Positions 16,053 to 24,315 are shown, counted from the stretch's first letter. The stretch is 64,000 nucleotides of DNA from Glycomyces terrestris (GCF_003933745.1 NZ_RSEB01000004.1:682001-746000); one strand, 5' to 3'. Numbers and translations are program-made. Notes: a model not told the origin generated them from the letters alone.

Positions 16053-16082
16053 GGGCCGCCGGGCTGGAGATCCGGCGGTCCC
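16053..16082 (-). terminator. Hairpin after APH(6)-like gene
   Basis: GGGCCGCCGG pairs with CCGGCGGTCCC with one bulged base, ending next to the stop at 16084. Confidence 0.45.
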
Positions 16083-16083
16083 C

Positions 16084-17010
16084 TCAGGCGTCCTCGAGTT
16101 CGCGCATGGCCTTCGAGGCGGTCTCGAGGTCGCGTTCGTCGGCGGTCTCGGCGAGGTGGTCGGTGAAGCGGAGCAGGGCCCAGGCGCGGACGCGCTCGGT
16201 GTCGGCCCCGAGTCCTTCGGCGACGGCGCGGAGGAGTTCGGCGCCGGAGTGGGGGCCGTGGAGCTGCTGCATGAACAGGAAGTAGCCGCCGTCGAAGGCG
16301 CGTTCGGCGAGGTAGGGCTTGGGGTCGATGACCAGCCACGGTTCGCGTTCGGCGGAGACGATGTTGCCCAGGTGGGTGTCGCGGTTGGCGATGCCGAGCT
16401 CGGGCGGGTCGGCGAGGGCGTCGCAGAGGGCGAGGGCGTCGCGGAGGCGCTCGTCGCCGACGCGGTAGCGCAGGTCGGGGCCGGCGTCGGCGTACTCGGC
16501 GCGCCAGGTGTCGAGCAGCCCGGTGGCGGCGGGCGGCTCGGGGTAGCCGGCCTCGGGTTCGTACGGGCGCCACAGCCGCCGGTAGAGGCCGGTGGCGATC
16601 CCGATGCGGCGCCAGGCGGCCGCGGGGGTCTTGTGGCCGAAGAACCTGGTGGACTTCAGCCGGTTGCCGGGGACGGCGCGCTCCATGAGCATCGCCCCGG
16701 TCTCGGGGTCGTAGTCGTGGAGGCGGACCGCGCCCTCGCCCCGGTACTGGCGCAGCGCGGTCGGTTCGGCGGCGTTCTCGTCGTCGCGGTAGATCACCTT
16801 GAGGACGGCCGGGGTGCCGTCGTCGTGGAGCACCGGGACGACGTACGAGTGCGATCCGCCGTCGTAGGGCGGTCCGTCGATCCGAAGCGACCACGCGCGC
16901 TTGAGGCTCCAGACCGTCTTGGGGAGCGCGTCGAGCCACGCCTGGCCGGCGGCGCCATGCCAGTTGAGGACGTCGCGGCGGACAGAGGAAGGAACCACAC
17001 CAAATCGCAT
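16084..17010 (-). CDS. APH(6)/hydroxyurea phosphotransferase family kinase
   Basis: 308 residues. The fold of the streptomycin 6-kinase family (PF04655) is recognisable: VLKVIYRDDENAAEPTAL carries the ATP-anchoring lysine and glutamate (about 71-83), NRDTHLGNIV (209-218) is the catalytic loop with Asp211 and Asn216, and WLVIDPKPYLAERAFD holds the magnesium-binding Asp229. The loop begins Asn-Arg-Asp, where HGD is usual, so the first histidine is missing. It may phosphorylate an aminoglycoside, hydroxyurea or an unrelated small molecule. GATACT lies 6 nt before the ATG at 17010, giving a leaderless start. Confidence 0.75.
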   Translation of the reverse strand: MRFGVVPSSVRRDVLNWHGAAGQAWLDALPKTVWSLKRAWSLRIDGPPYDGGSHSYVVPVLHDDGTPAVLKVIYRDDENAAEPTALRQYRGEGAVRLHDYDPETGAMLMERAVPGNRLKSTRFFGHKTPAAAWRRIGIATGLYRRLWRPYEPEAGYPEPPAATGLLDTWRAEYADAGPDLRYRVGDERLRDALALCDALADPPELGIANRDTHLGNIVSAEREPWLVIDPKPYLAERAFDGGYFLFMQQLHGPHSGAELLRAVAEGLGADTERVRAWALLRFTDHLAETADERDLETASKAMRELEDA

Positions 17011-17016
17011 CGGTAC

Positions 17017-17022
17017 AGTATC
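17017..17022 (-). promoter_or_regulatory. Leaderless -10 box of APH(6)-like gene
   Basis: GATACT on the minus strand, 6 nt before the ATG at 17010. Confidence 0.5.
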
Positions 17023-17092
17023 GAGCACTCCGTTTCGGCGACGCAATCCGCATATGCGTTTGTGGCGGGCAGTCAGGCCACTGCGGACGGTG

Positions 17093-17773
17093 TCAGGTTC
17101 CGGTTGTGAAGGCCGCCACGGCATCCGCGACGGGGTCGTCGCCGCCGCGCAGCTCGAGGACCTTGCGGGAGACCGCGGGGGTGCGCAGGAGCTCGGCGAG
17201 GACGGCCGCGACGTCGGCGCGGGTGACCTGCCCGCGGCCGAGCGGGGGCTCGCCGAGCTGGACGGTGCCGGTGGGGTCGTCGTCGGTGAGCGCGCCGGGC
17301 CGGAGGATGACCCAGTCGAGGTCCCTGGCGCGCAGGTCGTCCTCGGCGGCGGTCTTGGCCTCGATGTAGGCGGCCCAGACCTCGTCGCGGGACGGGTCGG
17401 GGGCGGTGCCGGCGCCCATGCTGGAGATCTGGAGGAAGCGGCGGATGCCCGCGCGCTCGGCGGCGTCGGCGAGGAGCACGGACGCGGCGCGGTCGACGGT
17501 GTCCTTGCGAGCGGCGCCGCTGCCGGGGCCGGCGCCCGCGGCGAAGACGACGGCGTCGACGGCGTCCCCGGTCTCGGAGGCGAGGAGCCCGGCGAGGTGC
17601 TCGGCGTCGGCCTGCTCGAGGTCGATGACGATCGGGCGTCCGCCGATCGCGGCGATGTCCTCGGACTGCTCCGGTTTGCGGATGAGCCCGGTGACGGAAT
17701 GTCCTTCGGCGGCCAGGATCTCGGTCAGGAGCAGCGCGATCTGTCCGTGCCCTCCGGCGATGACGACATGCAT
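17093..17773 (-). CDS. NAD(P)H-binding atypical SDR protein
   Basis: 226 residues. The N-terminal VVIAGGHGQIALLLTEIL is the glycine-rich nucleotide loop of the NAD(P)-binding (PF13460-like, NmrA/atypical SDR) group. A typical second strand is GLIRKPEQ, and VVFAAGAG lines the cofactor site. FLQISSMGAG and the YIEAK segment place Ser, Tyr and Lys much as in active SDRs. Likely a cytoplasmic reductase, isomerase or redox sensor; the substrate is unknown. TAGGGT 7 nt before the ATG at 17773 marks a leaderless start. Confidence 0.8.
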   Translation of the reverse strand: MHVVIAGGHGQIALLLTEILAAEGHSVTGLIRKPEQSEDIAAIGGRPIVIDLEQADAEHLAGLLASETGDAVDAVVFAAGAGPGSGAARKDTVDRAASVLLADAAERAGIRRFLQISSMGAGTAPDPSRDEVWAAYIEAKTAAEDDLRARDLDWVILRPGALTDDDPTGTVQLGEPPLGRGQVTRADVAAVLAELLRTPAVSRKVLELRGGDDPVADAVAAFTTGT

Positions 17774-17780
17774 ACGGCCC

Positions 17781-17786
17781 ACCCTA
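17781..17786 (-). promoter_or_regulatory. Leaderless -10 box of SDR gene
   Basis: TAGGGT on the minus strand, 7 nt before the ATG at 17773. Confidence 0.5.
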
Positions 17787-17990
17787 GCCCGGTCGGCGGC
17801 GCGGCGGGGCGGTCCGTGCCCGATCGCGGCCGGGGCCGCGCCCCGGCGCCTCCGATGGTGCGCCCCCGAACCTGAAGCCTCGCTGAAGCCGCCTGAAGCG
17901 GACTTCAGGAGCGGCGGCCGCCCGGTTGCGGGACCGGTGCGGGCCGGGTAGCGTGGGCGGCTCCGTTCGCCCGTGCTGAAGGGACACTGG

Positions 17991-18770
17991 ATGGCCGTCG
18001 ACGTCGAGCGCACGATGGACAACTACCGCGACGCGGGGAACCTGCGGGCCCGCGTGAGCGTCTACCGGTACCGGGAGCCGCGGTTCGACCCCGAGACGCT
18101 CGCGCTCGAACTGCTGCCGGACGACCTCGGGTATGTCCTCGATGTCGGCGCCGGTTACGGGAGGTACGCGAGGCGCCTCCGCGCCGCGCACCCCGAGGCG
18201 GTGGTCGTCGCCGTCGACAAGTCCCCCGGCATGCTCGCCGAGGTCCCCGAACCGGCAATGGTCGCCGACGCGCAGGCGATCCCGTACCCCGACGGCAGCG
18301 TCGACGCGGTCCTGGCGATGCACATGCTCTACCACGTGCCTGACGTGGCGAAGGCGGTCGCCGAGTTCCGGCGCGTCCTCAGACCCGGTGGGACGCTGCT
18401 CGTCTCGACCAACGCGCACACCGACATGACCGAGCTGTACGACCTGTGGGACCGCGCGGTCGCGACCGTTCCGGATGCGGTCGGCTCCACCGGCGCCGCG
18501 ACCGTCGCGCACTTCGACTCGGCGAACGCGCCCGGGTACCTGGAGACCGCGTTCGACTCGGTCGAGGCCTTCGAGCGGCGCGGCGTCGTGGCCGTGCCGG
18601 AGGCCGGGCCGCTCATCGACTACCTGCGGTCGGCGCGGTCGTTCTTCGCCTGCGGCGACGACGCGTTCGCAGCGATCGTCAGCGAGGTCGAACGGCGGCT
18701 GGCCGAGCACTTCGCGGCGCACGAGACGTTCGACTTCCAGAAGACCGCCGTCTTCTACCGGTGCCGGTGA
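17991..18770 (+). CDS. Class I SAM-dependent methyltransferase
   Basis: 259 residues. VLDVGAGYGRYARRL (about 48-62) is the SAM-binding motif I, VAVDKSPGML is motif II, and DGSVDAVLAMHMLYHVPD with FRRVLRPGGTLLVS are motifs III and post-III of the UbiE/Methyltransf_11 group. The substrate is unknown. AAGGGA about 9 nt before the ATG at 17991 decides against the in-frame ATG at 17973. A kinase-like gene overlaps its stop codon by GTGA, so the two are translationally coupled and may act on the same small molecule. Confidence 0.85.
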   Translation: MAVDVERTMDNYRDAGNLRARVSVYRYREPRFDPETLALELLPDDLGYVLDVGAGYGRYARRLRAAHPEAVVVAVDKSPGMLAEVPEPAMVADAQAIPYPDGSVDAVLAMHMLYHVPDVAKAVAEFRRVLRPGGTLLVSTNAHTDMTELYDLWDRAVATVPDAVGSTGAATVAHFDSANAPGYLETAFDSVEAFERRGVVAVPEAGPLIDYLRSARSFFACGDDAFAAIVSEVERRLAEHFAAHETFDFQKTAVFYRCR

Positions 18771-19351
18771 CGACGCCGGAGCCGCCGCGGCTGATCCTGC
18801 TCAACGGCGCGCCGGCGGTCGGGAAGTCGACGCTGGCGCGGCGGTACGCCGAGGAACGCCCGCTGGCGCTCGTGCTCGACCTGGACGTGCTGCGGCGCAT
18901 GCTCGGACGCTGGCGCGACGACCCGGCCGCCGCCGGGGCCCGGATCCGCTCGGTCGCGCTCGCCGCGGCGCGCGAGCACCTCGCGGCCGGATTCGACGTG
19001 GTGGTGCCGCAGCTGGTGGGCCGGGTCGAGTTCATCGAACGGCTCGCGGCGGCCGCGGCCGCATCGGGGGCGCGGTTCGACGAGGTCTTCCTGCTGGACG
19101 GCGAGGAGAACGTGGTACGCCGCTTCGCCGCACGCACCCGGGCCGCCGCCGATCCGACGCACGTCGAGGCCCACGAGCTGCTGTCGGGCGGGGAGCAGGC
19201 GCTGCGCGACTGGCACGGGCTGATCGACCGGCTCGCCGCCGAACGGCCGCAAGCGGTCACGGTCGCATGCGTTCCCGGCGACGTCGAGGCGACCTACCGG
19301 GCCCTACTCGCGGCGATCGGCGTCGAGTCGCCTGCGGCGCAGCCGGATTGA
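18767..19351 (+). CDS. P-loop kinase-like ATPase (AAA_33 type)
   Basis: 194 residues from the GTG at 18767, whose GTGA overlaps the stop codon of the methyltransferase. Walker A is LNGAPAVGKSTLA near residue 15, and ALVLDLDVL carries the second acidic site. VVVPQLVGRVEFIERL and RRFAARTRA resemble the base and lid of small-molecule kinases (AAA_33, chloramphenicol- or gluconate-kinase-like). Likely phosphorylates an unidentified small molecule. Translational coupling makes a shared pathway with the methyltransferase plausible. A long repeat tract follows. Confidence 0.75.
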   Translation: MTTPEPPRLILLNGAPAVGKSTLARRYAEERPLALVLDLDVLRRMLGRWRDDPAAAGARIRSVALAAAREHLAAGFDVVVPQLVGRVEFIERLAAAAAASGARFDEVFLLDGEENVVRRFAARTRAAADPTHVEAHELLSGGEQALRDWHGLIDRLAAERPQAVTVACVPGDVEATYRALLAAIGVESPAAQPD

Positions 19352-19399
19352 GGAGACGCGCGGGCCGTCGGGGGCGGGCGTTGGGCGCGGGTCGCTCGG

Positions 19400-19765
19400 C
19401 CAGCCGAGATCGGGAGCCGGGCCGGGCGAGGCCGGGAGCCGGCCGGTCGGGGCCGGAGAAGACGGGCCGGGCGAGGTCGGGAGCCAGGCCGGTCCAGGGC
19501 GGAAACGGGGCCAGGCGAGGGCCGGGAGCCGGTCCCGCCGAGTCCGGAAGCCGGCCGGTCAAGGCCGGAGAAGACGGCCGGTCGAGAGGCTGGGAGCGGG
19601 GCCGGGCGAGGCCGGAAGCCGGGGCGAGGCCGGGAGCCGAGCCGGGCCATGCTGGAAGCCGGCCGGTCGAGGCCGGGAGCCGGGTCGAGGCCGGGAGCCG
19701 GTCCAGCCAAAATCGGAAGCTGTGCCGGTCAAGGCCGGAAGCCGGCCGGTCAAGGCCGCCACTCG
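19400..19765. repeat. Degenerate GC-rich minisatellite
   Basis: About fifteen imperfect copies of a roughly 20-bp unit of the form GGCCGGGAGCCGGCCGGTC, interspersed with GGAGAAGACGG variants. The whole 19352-19845 gap holds no gene I can support. It separates the kinase from a convergent HAD gene. Confidence 0.65.
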
Positions 19766-19845
19766 TCTCGCGGACCTCGCCGGGCACGACGGCAGAGCGG
19801 ACTCGATGACGAGCGGAAGCGGTCGAGAAGGCCTGTGGCAGCGGG

Positions 19846-20655
19846 CTAGGTGAGGTCGAGGACCGCTTCGATGATCTGGGCGACGCCGTCCTCGGCCGCG
19901 GGGCCGGTGCGGCCGGTGGCCGCGGCGGCGGCGTCGGGGTGGGCTCCGGCGACCGCGAAGGAGCGGCCGGCCCAGGCGAGCATGGAGACGTCGTTCGGCA
20001 TGTCGCCGAACGCGATCACGTCCTCGGCGCCGATGCCGCGATCAACGCACCAGGCCGCCAGCGCGGCGCCTTTGGCGGCCTCGGCCGCGGTGCACTCGAT
20101 CTCGGGGAAGCTCCCCCAGTGCCAGAGCTTCACGCCGGGGAGGTCGATGTCGCGGACGGCCTCGTACATGGCCTCGCCGGTGGAACCGGGGACGCGGACG
20201 ACCAGCTCGGCGACGGCGTCGGCCGCGCCGATGAGGTCGTCGTCGGGGTCGAGGAGGATCCAGGGGTCGTTGAGGAGGACGCCGACCTGGTGGAAGGTCG
20301 ACTGGGTGAAGCGGCGCTCGCCGGTCTCGACGGCGAAGACCGCGCCGGGGAGGGCGGCGCGGAGGCGGCCGTGGAGGTCGCGGGCGACGGGGAGCGGGAC
20401 CGGGCGGAGGAGTTCGGCGGTCTGGGAGGCGGTGTCGTAGACGACCGCGCCGTTGCAGCAGATCGCGGCGTCGAGGACGGGCGCGAGTTCGGGGATGCGG
20501 TATGCGGCGCGGGGCGGCCGGGCGGTGACGGCGACGGTGAGGACGCCGTGTTCGCGGGCGGACTGGAGGGCCTTCTGGTTGCGGGTGGAGAGTCGGCCGT
20601 CGCGGCCGAGGAGGGTTCCGTCGAGGTCGGTGGCGATCACCTTGGGGGCAGGCAC
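19846..20655 (-). CDS. Cof-type HAD-IIB phosphatase
   Basis: 269 residues from the GTG at 20655. ATDLDGTLLGRDG is motif I, VTARPPR motif II, and AFGDMPNDVSMLAWAGRSFAV motifs III-IV of the Cof/YbiV/SupH family. The large C2B cap lies between residues 85 and 185. Such enzymes dephosphorylate sugar phosphates or cofactors such as FMN and PLP; the actual substrate is unknown. A close paralogue lies at 22722-23540. GATACT 6 nt upstream supports a leaderless start and excludes the longer open frame upstream, which runs through the 58-bp repeats. Confidence 0.85.
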   Translation of the reverse strand: MPAPKVIATDLDGTLLGRDGRLSTRNQKALQSAREHGVLTVAVTARPPRAAYRIPELAPVLDAAICCNGAVVYDTASQTAELLRPVPLPVARDLHGRLRAALPGAVFAVETGERRFTQSTFHQVGVLLNDPWILLDPDDDLIGAADAVAELVVRVPGSTGEAMYEAVRDIDLPGVKLWHWGSFPEIECTAAEAAKGAALAAWCVDRGIGAEDVIAFGDMPNDVSMLAWAGRSFAVAGAHPDAAAAATGRTGPAAEDGVAQIIEAVLDLT

Positions 20656-20661
20656 GGTCTG

Positions 20662-20667
20662 AGTATC
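20662..20667 (-). promoter_or_regulatory. Leaderless -10 box of HAD-IIB gene
   Basis: GATACT on the minus strand, 6 nt before the GTG at 20655; the same box and spacing occur at the paralogue (23547-23552). Confidence 0.55.
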
Positions 20668-20685
20668 GGGGGCGGGGCCCCGGGG

Positions 20686-20853
20686 GGGCAAGCCGGTAAG
20701 GGCGGTGTCACATGGCACTGGCGGTAGGGCCGGGGCCCCGGGCGGGCATGCCGGTAGGTGCCGTGTCATATGGCACTGGCGGTGGAGGCGGGGCCGTGGG
20801 CGGGCAAGCCGGTAAGCGCCTTGTCACATGGCACTGGCGGTAGGGGCGGGGCG
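20686..20853. repeat. Three tandem 58-bp repeats carrying TGTCACATGGCAC
   Basis: GGGCA at 20686, 20744 and 20802 and the palindromic core TGTCACATGGCACTGGCGG at 20706, 20764 (one change) and 20822 mark three copies with an exact 58-bp period. They lie downstream of the lapA-like gene and upstream of the HAD-IIB gene. Confidence 0.85.
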
Positions 20854-20881
20854 GCGGGGCGGTCGCCGTACGGCGCGGGGT

Positions 20882-21121
20882 TCAGGCGCGCTTCTTGGTG
20901 GAGCGGCGGCGGAGGAGGGCGCCGACCGCCCAGCCGGCGGCGAAGACGGCGGTGAGCATGATCCACATCGGGGTCTCGACCTTGACGACCCAGAGTTTGA
21001 CGCCGACCTCCTCGGTGTTGGCGAGGACGAACCAGACGGCGAGGGCGATGATGACGGCGGCCGTGATGAGGCGGCGCAGGCCCCTGCCGGACTTCGGGCC
21101 GGATTCGTCTCCAGTGGACAT
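20882..21121 (-). CDS. LapA-domain (DUF1049) membrane protein
   Basis: 79 residues with two membrane helices (about 20-37 and 52-70). The AVWFVLANTEEVGVKLWVV segment and a basic C-terminal tail after the second helix are typical of LapA/DUF1049 proteins, which in Gram-negatives help lipopolysaccharide assembly. Actinobacteria lack that pathway, so the role here is unknown. GAGGGGAG lies 7 nt before the ATG at 21121. Confidence 0.8.
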   Translation of the reverse strand: MSTGDESGPKSGRGLRRLITAAVIIALAVWFVLANTEEVGVKLWVVKVETPMWIMLTAVFAAGWAVGALLRRRSTKKRA

Positions 21122-21199
21122 GGTCCGCTCCCCTCTCGTGTGCCGGAGGGCCAGTATGGGCGGGGTGCGGCGGGAGCGGCGGCGCTTTCGGGAAACGGG

Positions 21200-21232
21200 C
21201 CGGTCCCGGCGAGCGGCGCCCGCCGGGACCGG
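21200..21232 (-). terminator. Hairpin after M14 peptidase gene
   Basis: Perfect 12-bp stem (21200-21211 with 21221-21232), 5 bases beyond the stop at 21237. Confidence 0.65.
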
Positions 21233-21236
21233 CGGG

Positions 21237-22574
21237 TCAGCCGGCGTACGGGGCGGCCGCGGCCTGGGCCGCGGTCATGAGGGCGCCCCGGTTCTCGGGC
21301 CAGAGCGTGTCCTCGACGCACGAGAACGCCGGGAGGAACCCGCCGCAGTTCCCGAAGTCGGGGCTGACCTCGAACGTGAAGGCGGCGACGCCGAGTTCAC
21401 CGTAGGCCATGTCGTCGGTGGTGCCGCTGGTGCTGTAGCCGACGGTGTCGCCGTTGGTGCCGACGAGGTAGCCGTTGGACTCCGCCATGGCCTCGCCGAG
21501 GGCGCGCAGCCGCGCGTCGTTCGGGGCGGCGTTCTCGGTGTAGCCCCACGGGATGATGATGTACTCGCCGTAGGAGTGGAGGGTCACGAACACGTCGCGG
21601 GCGTCGGCGGGCGCGGGGTCGTCCTCGGCCTCGCCGCGCTGGTCGGGGTGGAGGGCGCGCAGCCACTCCTCGACCGCGCGCGTCTCCGGTTCCGATGCGG
21701 CCGTGGTGCCCTGGTAGGTCTCCGCGCACGGGTTGGTGGAGTCGGCGCCCCACTCGTAGGAGGAGTTGCGGTTGAGGTCGACGCCGAGGCGGGCGCCGCA
21801 GTTCCCGGCGGAGTCGTTGGCGTTCTTGCGCTGGAGCACCGGGTCGTCGCCGCCGGAGGCGACGATGTCGACGCCGTCGGGGTTGACGACGGGCACGACC
21901 CACACTTCGGTGGTGTCGAGCAGGTCGGTGGTCGCGGCGTCGGTGCCGTAGCCGGCGACGAGGTCGTCGATCCAGCGGAGTGCGATCTCGCCGGTGGCGA
22001 TCTCGCGGGCGTGGATCTGCGCGATGAGCGAGAAGCGGGGCTTGGTCGAGTCGGGGTCCTGCTCGCAGTCGCCGGCGGCGATCGCGGTGACGCACACGGC
22101 GTAGATGTCGTGGCCGCCTTCGCCCTGCGTCTTGAGCCAGGAGTCGCCGATGTCGTACAGGCGGGCGAGGGACGGGTGGGCGGCGGCCACGTCCTGGAGG
22201 TGGGCCTCGATCGCGTCGACGGTGCGGTAGCCGCCGTAGTAGGTGCCCTCCTGCTGGGCGGTGGCGGCGACGTCCTTGTAGACGGTGTCGAAGAACTCGG
22301 GGTCGTGGCCGAGGGCGCGCAGGTCGTCGGCGACGGCCTGGTCGCCGATGATCTGGGCCTCGCCGCCGTGGTCGTGGGCGACGTCGAAGCCGAGCTGCTC
22401 CAGTTCGGCGACCTCGGTCTGGGAGAGTCCGTCGACGGTCCAGGTGACGGGCTCGGCGGCGGCGGGGGACGGGGCGGCCGGGTCGGCCTGTGCGGTGAGG
22501 GCGGCGGCGCCGGTGGTCGCCGCGGCGACTCCGAGCGCGACGCCGGCGGCGACGAGCCTTCGCTTCATATGCAT
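21237..22574 (-). CDS. Secreted M14 family zinc carboxypeptidase
   Basis: 445 residues. An N-terminal Sec signal (KRRLVAAG, hydrophobic core, AQADPA) is followed by a propeptide-like region (40-115). The catalytic domain has zinc ligands His188 and Glu191 in QIHAREIATGE and His333 in TLHSYGEY; GVDLNRN carries the substrate-binding Asn/Arg, and Glu402 in FTFEVSP is the general base. It should remove C-terminal residues from peptides outside the cell, like the carboxypeptidase T group. The start is either of two near ATGs, 22574 or 22568. An AT-rich upstream region probably holds its promoter. Confidence 0.9.
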   Translation of the reverse strand: MHMKRRLVAAGVALGVAAATTGAAALTAQADPAAPSPAAAEPVTWTVDGLSQTEVAELEQLGFDVAHDHGGEAQIIGDQAVADDLRALGHDPEFFDTVYKDVAATAQQEGTYYGGYRTVDAIEAHLQDVAAAHPSLARLYDIGDSWLKTQGEGGHDIYAVCVTAIAAGDCEQDPDSTKPRFSLIAQIHAREIATGEIALRWIDDLVAGYGTDAATTDLLDTTEVWVVPVVNPDGVDIVASGGDDPVLQRKNANDSAGNCGARLGVDLNRNSSYEWGADSTNPCAETYQGTTAASEPETRAVEEWLRALHPDQRGEAEDDPAPADARDVFVTLHSYGEYIIIPWGYTENAAPNDARLRALGEAMAESNGYLVGTNGDTVGYSTSGTTDDMAYGELGVAAFTFEVSPDFGNCGGFLPAFSCVEDTLWPENRGALMTAAQAAAAPYAG

Positions 22575-22640
22575 GTGTCCGTTCCGTTCTCGGGCCGCCG
22601 AGGGTGACGACAGCCCGAAGGGGCGGTCAAAGGGAGCCTA

Positions 22641-22646
22641 ATCATA
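22641..22646 (-). promoter_or_regulatory. Putative -10 box of M14 peptidase gene
   Basis: TATGAT on the minus strand within an unusually AT-rich patch (22638-22685) about 65 nt before the start codon; ATGATT is directly repeated there. Confidence 0.35.
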
Positions 22647-22721
22647 CAATCATTTGACAAGTCCCGATAGTTCCGGCAAATCCGGACACAGTGGATGAAG
22701 TTATGGAGTCCTCAAGGGACG

Positions 22722-23540
22722 TCAGGCCGCGGCGGCCGTGTCCCCCGCGAGCAGGGCCTCGATGACCTGGGCCACGCCGTCCTCGGCGTTGGTCGCGGTG
22801 CGGTCGGTGGCGGCCTGGACGGCCTCGGGGTGGGCGTCGCCCATCGCGTAGGAGCGGGCGGCCCAGGCGAGCATCGGGGCGTCGTTGGGCATGTCGCCGA
22901 AGGCGACCACGCTTTCGGGCCCGATCCGGCGGTCCTTGCACCAGGAGGCGAGGCCGAACGCCTTGTCGGCGCCGCGGGCGTTGAAGTCGAGCATCCCGAA
23001 GTCGCCCCAGTGGCACATCGACAGGCCGCCGAGGTCGGCGCCCTCGACGGCGGCGGCCATCTCCTCGCCGGTGCGCCCGGCGCAGTACACCTTGATCTTC
23101 ACGGCCCGCTTGGCGCGCTTGAAGACCGCGTCGACGTCGGGCACGAAGTCCCAGTTCGAGGCGCCCACGAGCGGCCGGTACGCCTCCTCGCCGACGATGC
23201 CGGTGCCGGTCTCGACGGCGAACACCGCGTCGGGCAGGCGCGCGGCGATCGCCGCGGCCACGCGGCGGCCCGGACCGATCCGGATCGAGCGCAGGACGCG
23301 GATGCGGCCGGTCTCGGGGACGTAGTCGATCGCGCCGTTCGCGCAGATCGCGCCGTCGAGGAGCGGGAGGAGGTCGGGGAGCATGTCGACGCCGTAGGGG
23401 GTGCGGGCGGTGACGGCGACGACCGCGACGCCCTCGGCGCGGGCGGCCGCGAGGGCCTCGCGGGTCCGCTCGGAGAGCGTGCCGCCCGGGGAGAGCAGCG
23501 TGCCGTCCAGATCGGAGGCGATCACAAGGGGTTTGAGCAC
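22722..23540 (-). CDS. Cof-type HAD-IIB phosphatase, second copy
   Basis: 272 residues from the GTG at 23540. IASDLDGTLLSPGG, VTARTPYG and AFGDMPNDAPMLAWAARSYAM are the HAD motifs, with a C2B cap between. It is clearly paralogous to the protein at 19846-20655 (the AVETGxxx cap strand and CHWGDF/LWHWGSF region correspond), but the intervening M14 and LapA genes show it is not a simple tandem duplication. Substrate unknown. GATACT 6 nt upstream marks a leaderless start, identical in layout to the paralogue. Confidence 0.85.
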   Translation of the reverse strand: MLKPLVIASDLDGTLLSPGGTLSERTREALAAARAEGVAVVAVTARTPYGVDMLPDLLPLLDGAICANGAIDYVPETGRIRVLRSIRIGPGRRVAAAIAARLPDAVFAVETGTGIVGEEAYRPLVGASNWDFVPDVDAVFKRAKRAVKIKVYCAGRTGEEMAAAVEGADLGGLSMCHWGDFGMLDFNARGADKAFGLASWCKDRRIGPESVVAFGDMPNDAPMLAWAARSYAMGDAHPEAVQAATDRTATNAEDGVAQVIEALLAGDTAAAA

Positions 23541-23546
23541 CGCTCT

Positions 23547-23552
23547 AGTATC
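23547..23552 (-). promoter_or_regulatory. Leaderless -10 box of second HAD-IIB gene
   Basis: GATACT on the minus strand, 6 nt before the GTG at 23540. Confidence 0.55.
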
Positions 23553-23671
23553 GCCCGGCCCGGCAAGGGCGGCAACCGGCGAGACAGGCAGCGGACACCG
23601 CCCGTTCGTACTGGATCGGACCGGTTCGGCCCCAAGAATTCCGGTGAGGCGGACCGGTATCGGACCCTTTG

Positions 23672-23701
23672 TTGACCCATGAGTCAAGAATGGGGTAGGG
23701 T
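23672..23701 (+). promoter_or_regulatory. TetR promoter with overlapping operator
   Basis: TTGACC (23672-23677), an 18-bp spacer and TAGGGT (23696-23701) form a promoter whose -10 lies 7 nt before the ATG at 23709. The 16-bp near-palindrome TTGACCCATGAGTCAA (23672-23687) overlaps the -35 and shares the TTGA-N8-TCAA form with the SDR operator at 24324-24349. Confidence 0.65.
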
Positions 23702-23708
23702 TCGGGGC

Positions 23709-24284
23709 ATGGGCAGACCGAGGGAATTCGAGCCGGAGGCCGTCGTCGCGCAGGCGATGGAGGCGTTCTGGACCGGCGGGTACGCGGGGACCTCCCCCGC
23801 CGACCTCGCCGAGGCCACCGGCGTCGGCAAGGGCAGCCTGTACCACGCCTTCGGCTCCAAGCGCGAGCTGTTCGGCAAGGCCCTCGACCTGTACGAGCGC
23901 GGCGGGTCCGAGCTGACCGAGGCGTACCTGAACGAACCGGGCACGGCCAAGGAGCGCATCCGGGCCTACCTCGAGTTCCTCGTGGACGTCGACCTCGACG
24001 GACCGGTGCGCCGCGGCTGCCTCGCCGCCAACACCGCGCTCGAACTCGGCGGACGCGACTCCGAGGCGACCGAGGCGGTGCGGCGCATGACCGACAGAAA
24101 CGTGGCGCTCGTGGCCGAGCGCCTGCGCCGCGGCCAGCGCGACGGCGACGTGCCGGCCGGCGTGGACCCGGACGCGCAGGCGCTGCTGCTGATGAACACC
24201 CTCCTCGGGCTGCGCGTCATGGCGCGCACCCACGACCGCTCGACCCTCCACGCGATCATCGAGTCCGCGCTCGCGGGCTTCTGA
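23709..24284 (+). CDS. TetR family repressor
   Basis: 191 residues. The HTH (about 20-50: TSPADLAEATGVGKGSLYHAFGSKREL) is that of TetR proteins; the rest is a helical ligand and dimerisation domain with one Cys (RRGCLAANTALEL, a motif frequent in TetR_C_16-like members). It likely represses the SDR gene 90 bp downstream and itself, since both promoters carry TTGA-N8-TCAA palindromes. An ATG at 23679 is in frame but lies inside the operator and -35/-10 spacer, so it is rejected as start. A classic terminator follows. Confidence 0.88.
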   Translation: MGRPREFEPEAVVAQAMEAFWTGGYAGTSPADLAEATGVGKGSLYHAFGSKRELFGKALDLYERGGSELTEAYLNEPGTAKERIRAYLEFLVDVDLDGPVRRGCLAANTALELGGRDSEATEAVRRMTDRNVALVAERLRRGQRDGDVPAGVDPDAQALLLMNTLLGLRVMARTHDRSTLHAIIESALAGF

Positions 24285-24292
24285 GACCACCG

Positions 24293-24315
24293 CGCCCTCG
24301 CTCGAGGGCGTTTTT
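24293..24315 (+). terminator. Rho-independent terminator after TetR gene
   Basis: CGCCCTCG-CT-CGAGGGCG perfect 8-bp stem followed directly by TTTTT. It separates the repressor transcript from the SDR gene. Confidence 0.85.

Noticed and set aside
23679-23708. Earlier ATG for the TetR gene
   Set aside because: It lies inside the palindromic operator and between the -35 and -10 boxes, so it would not be on the transcript.
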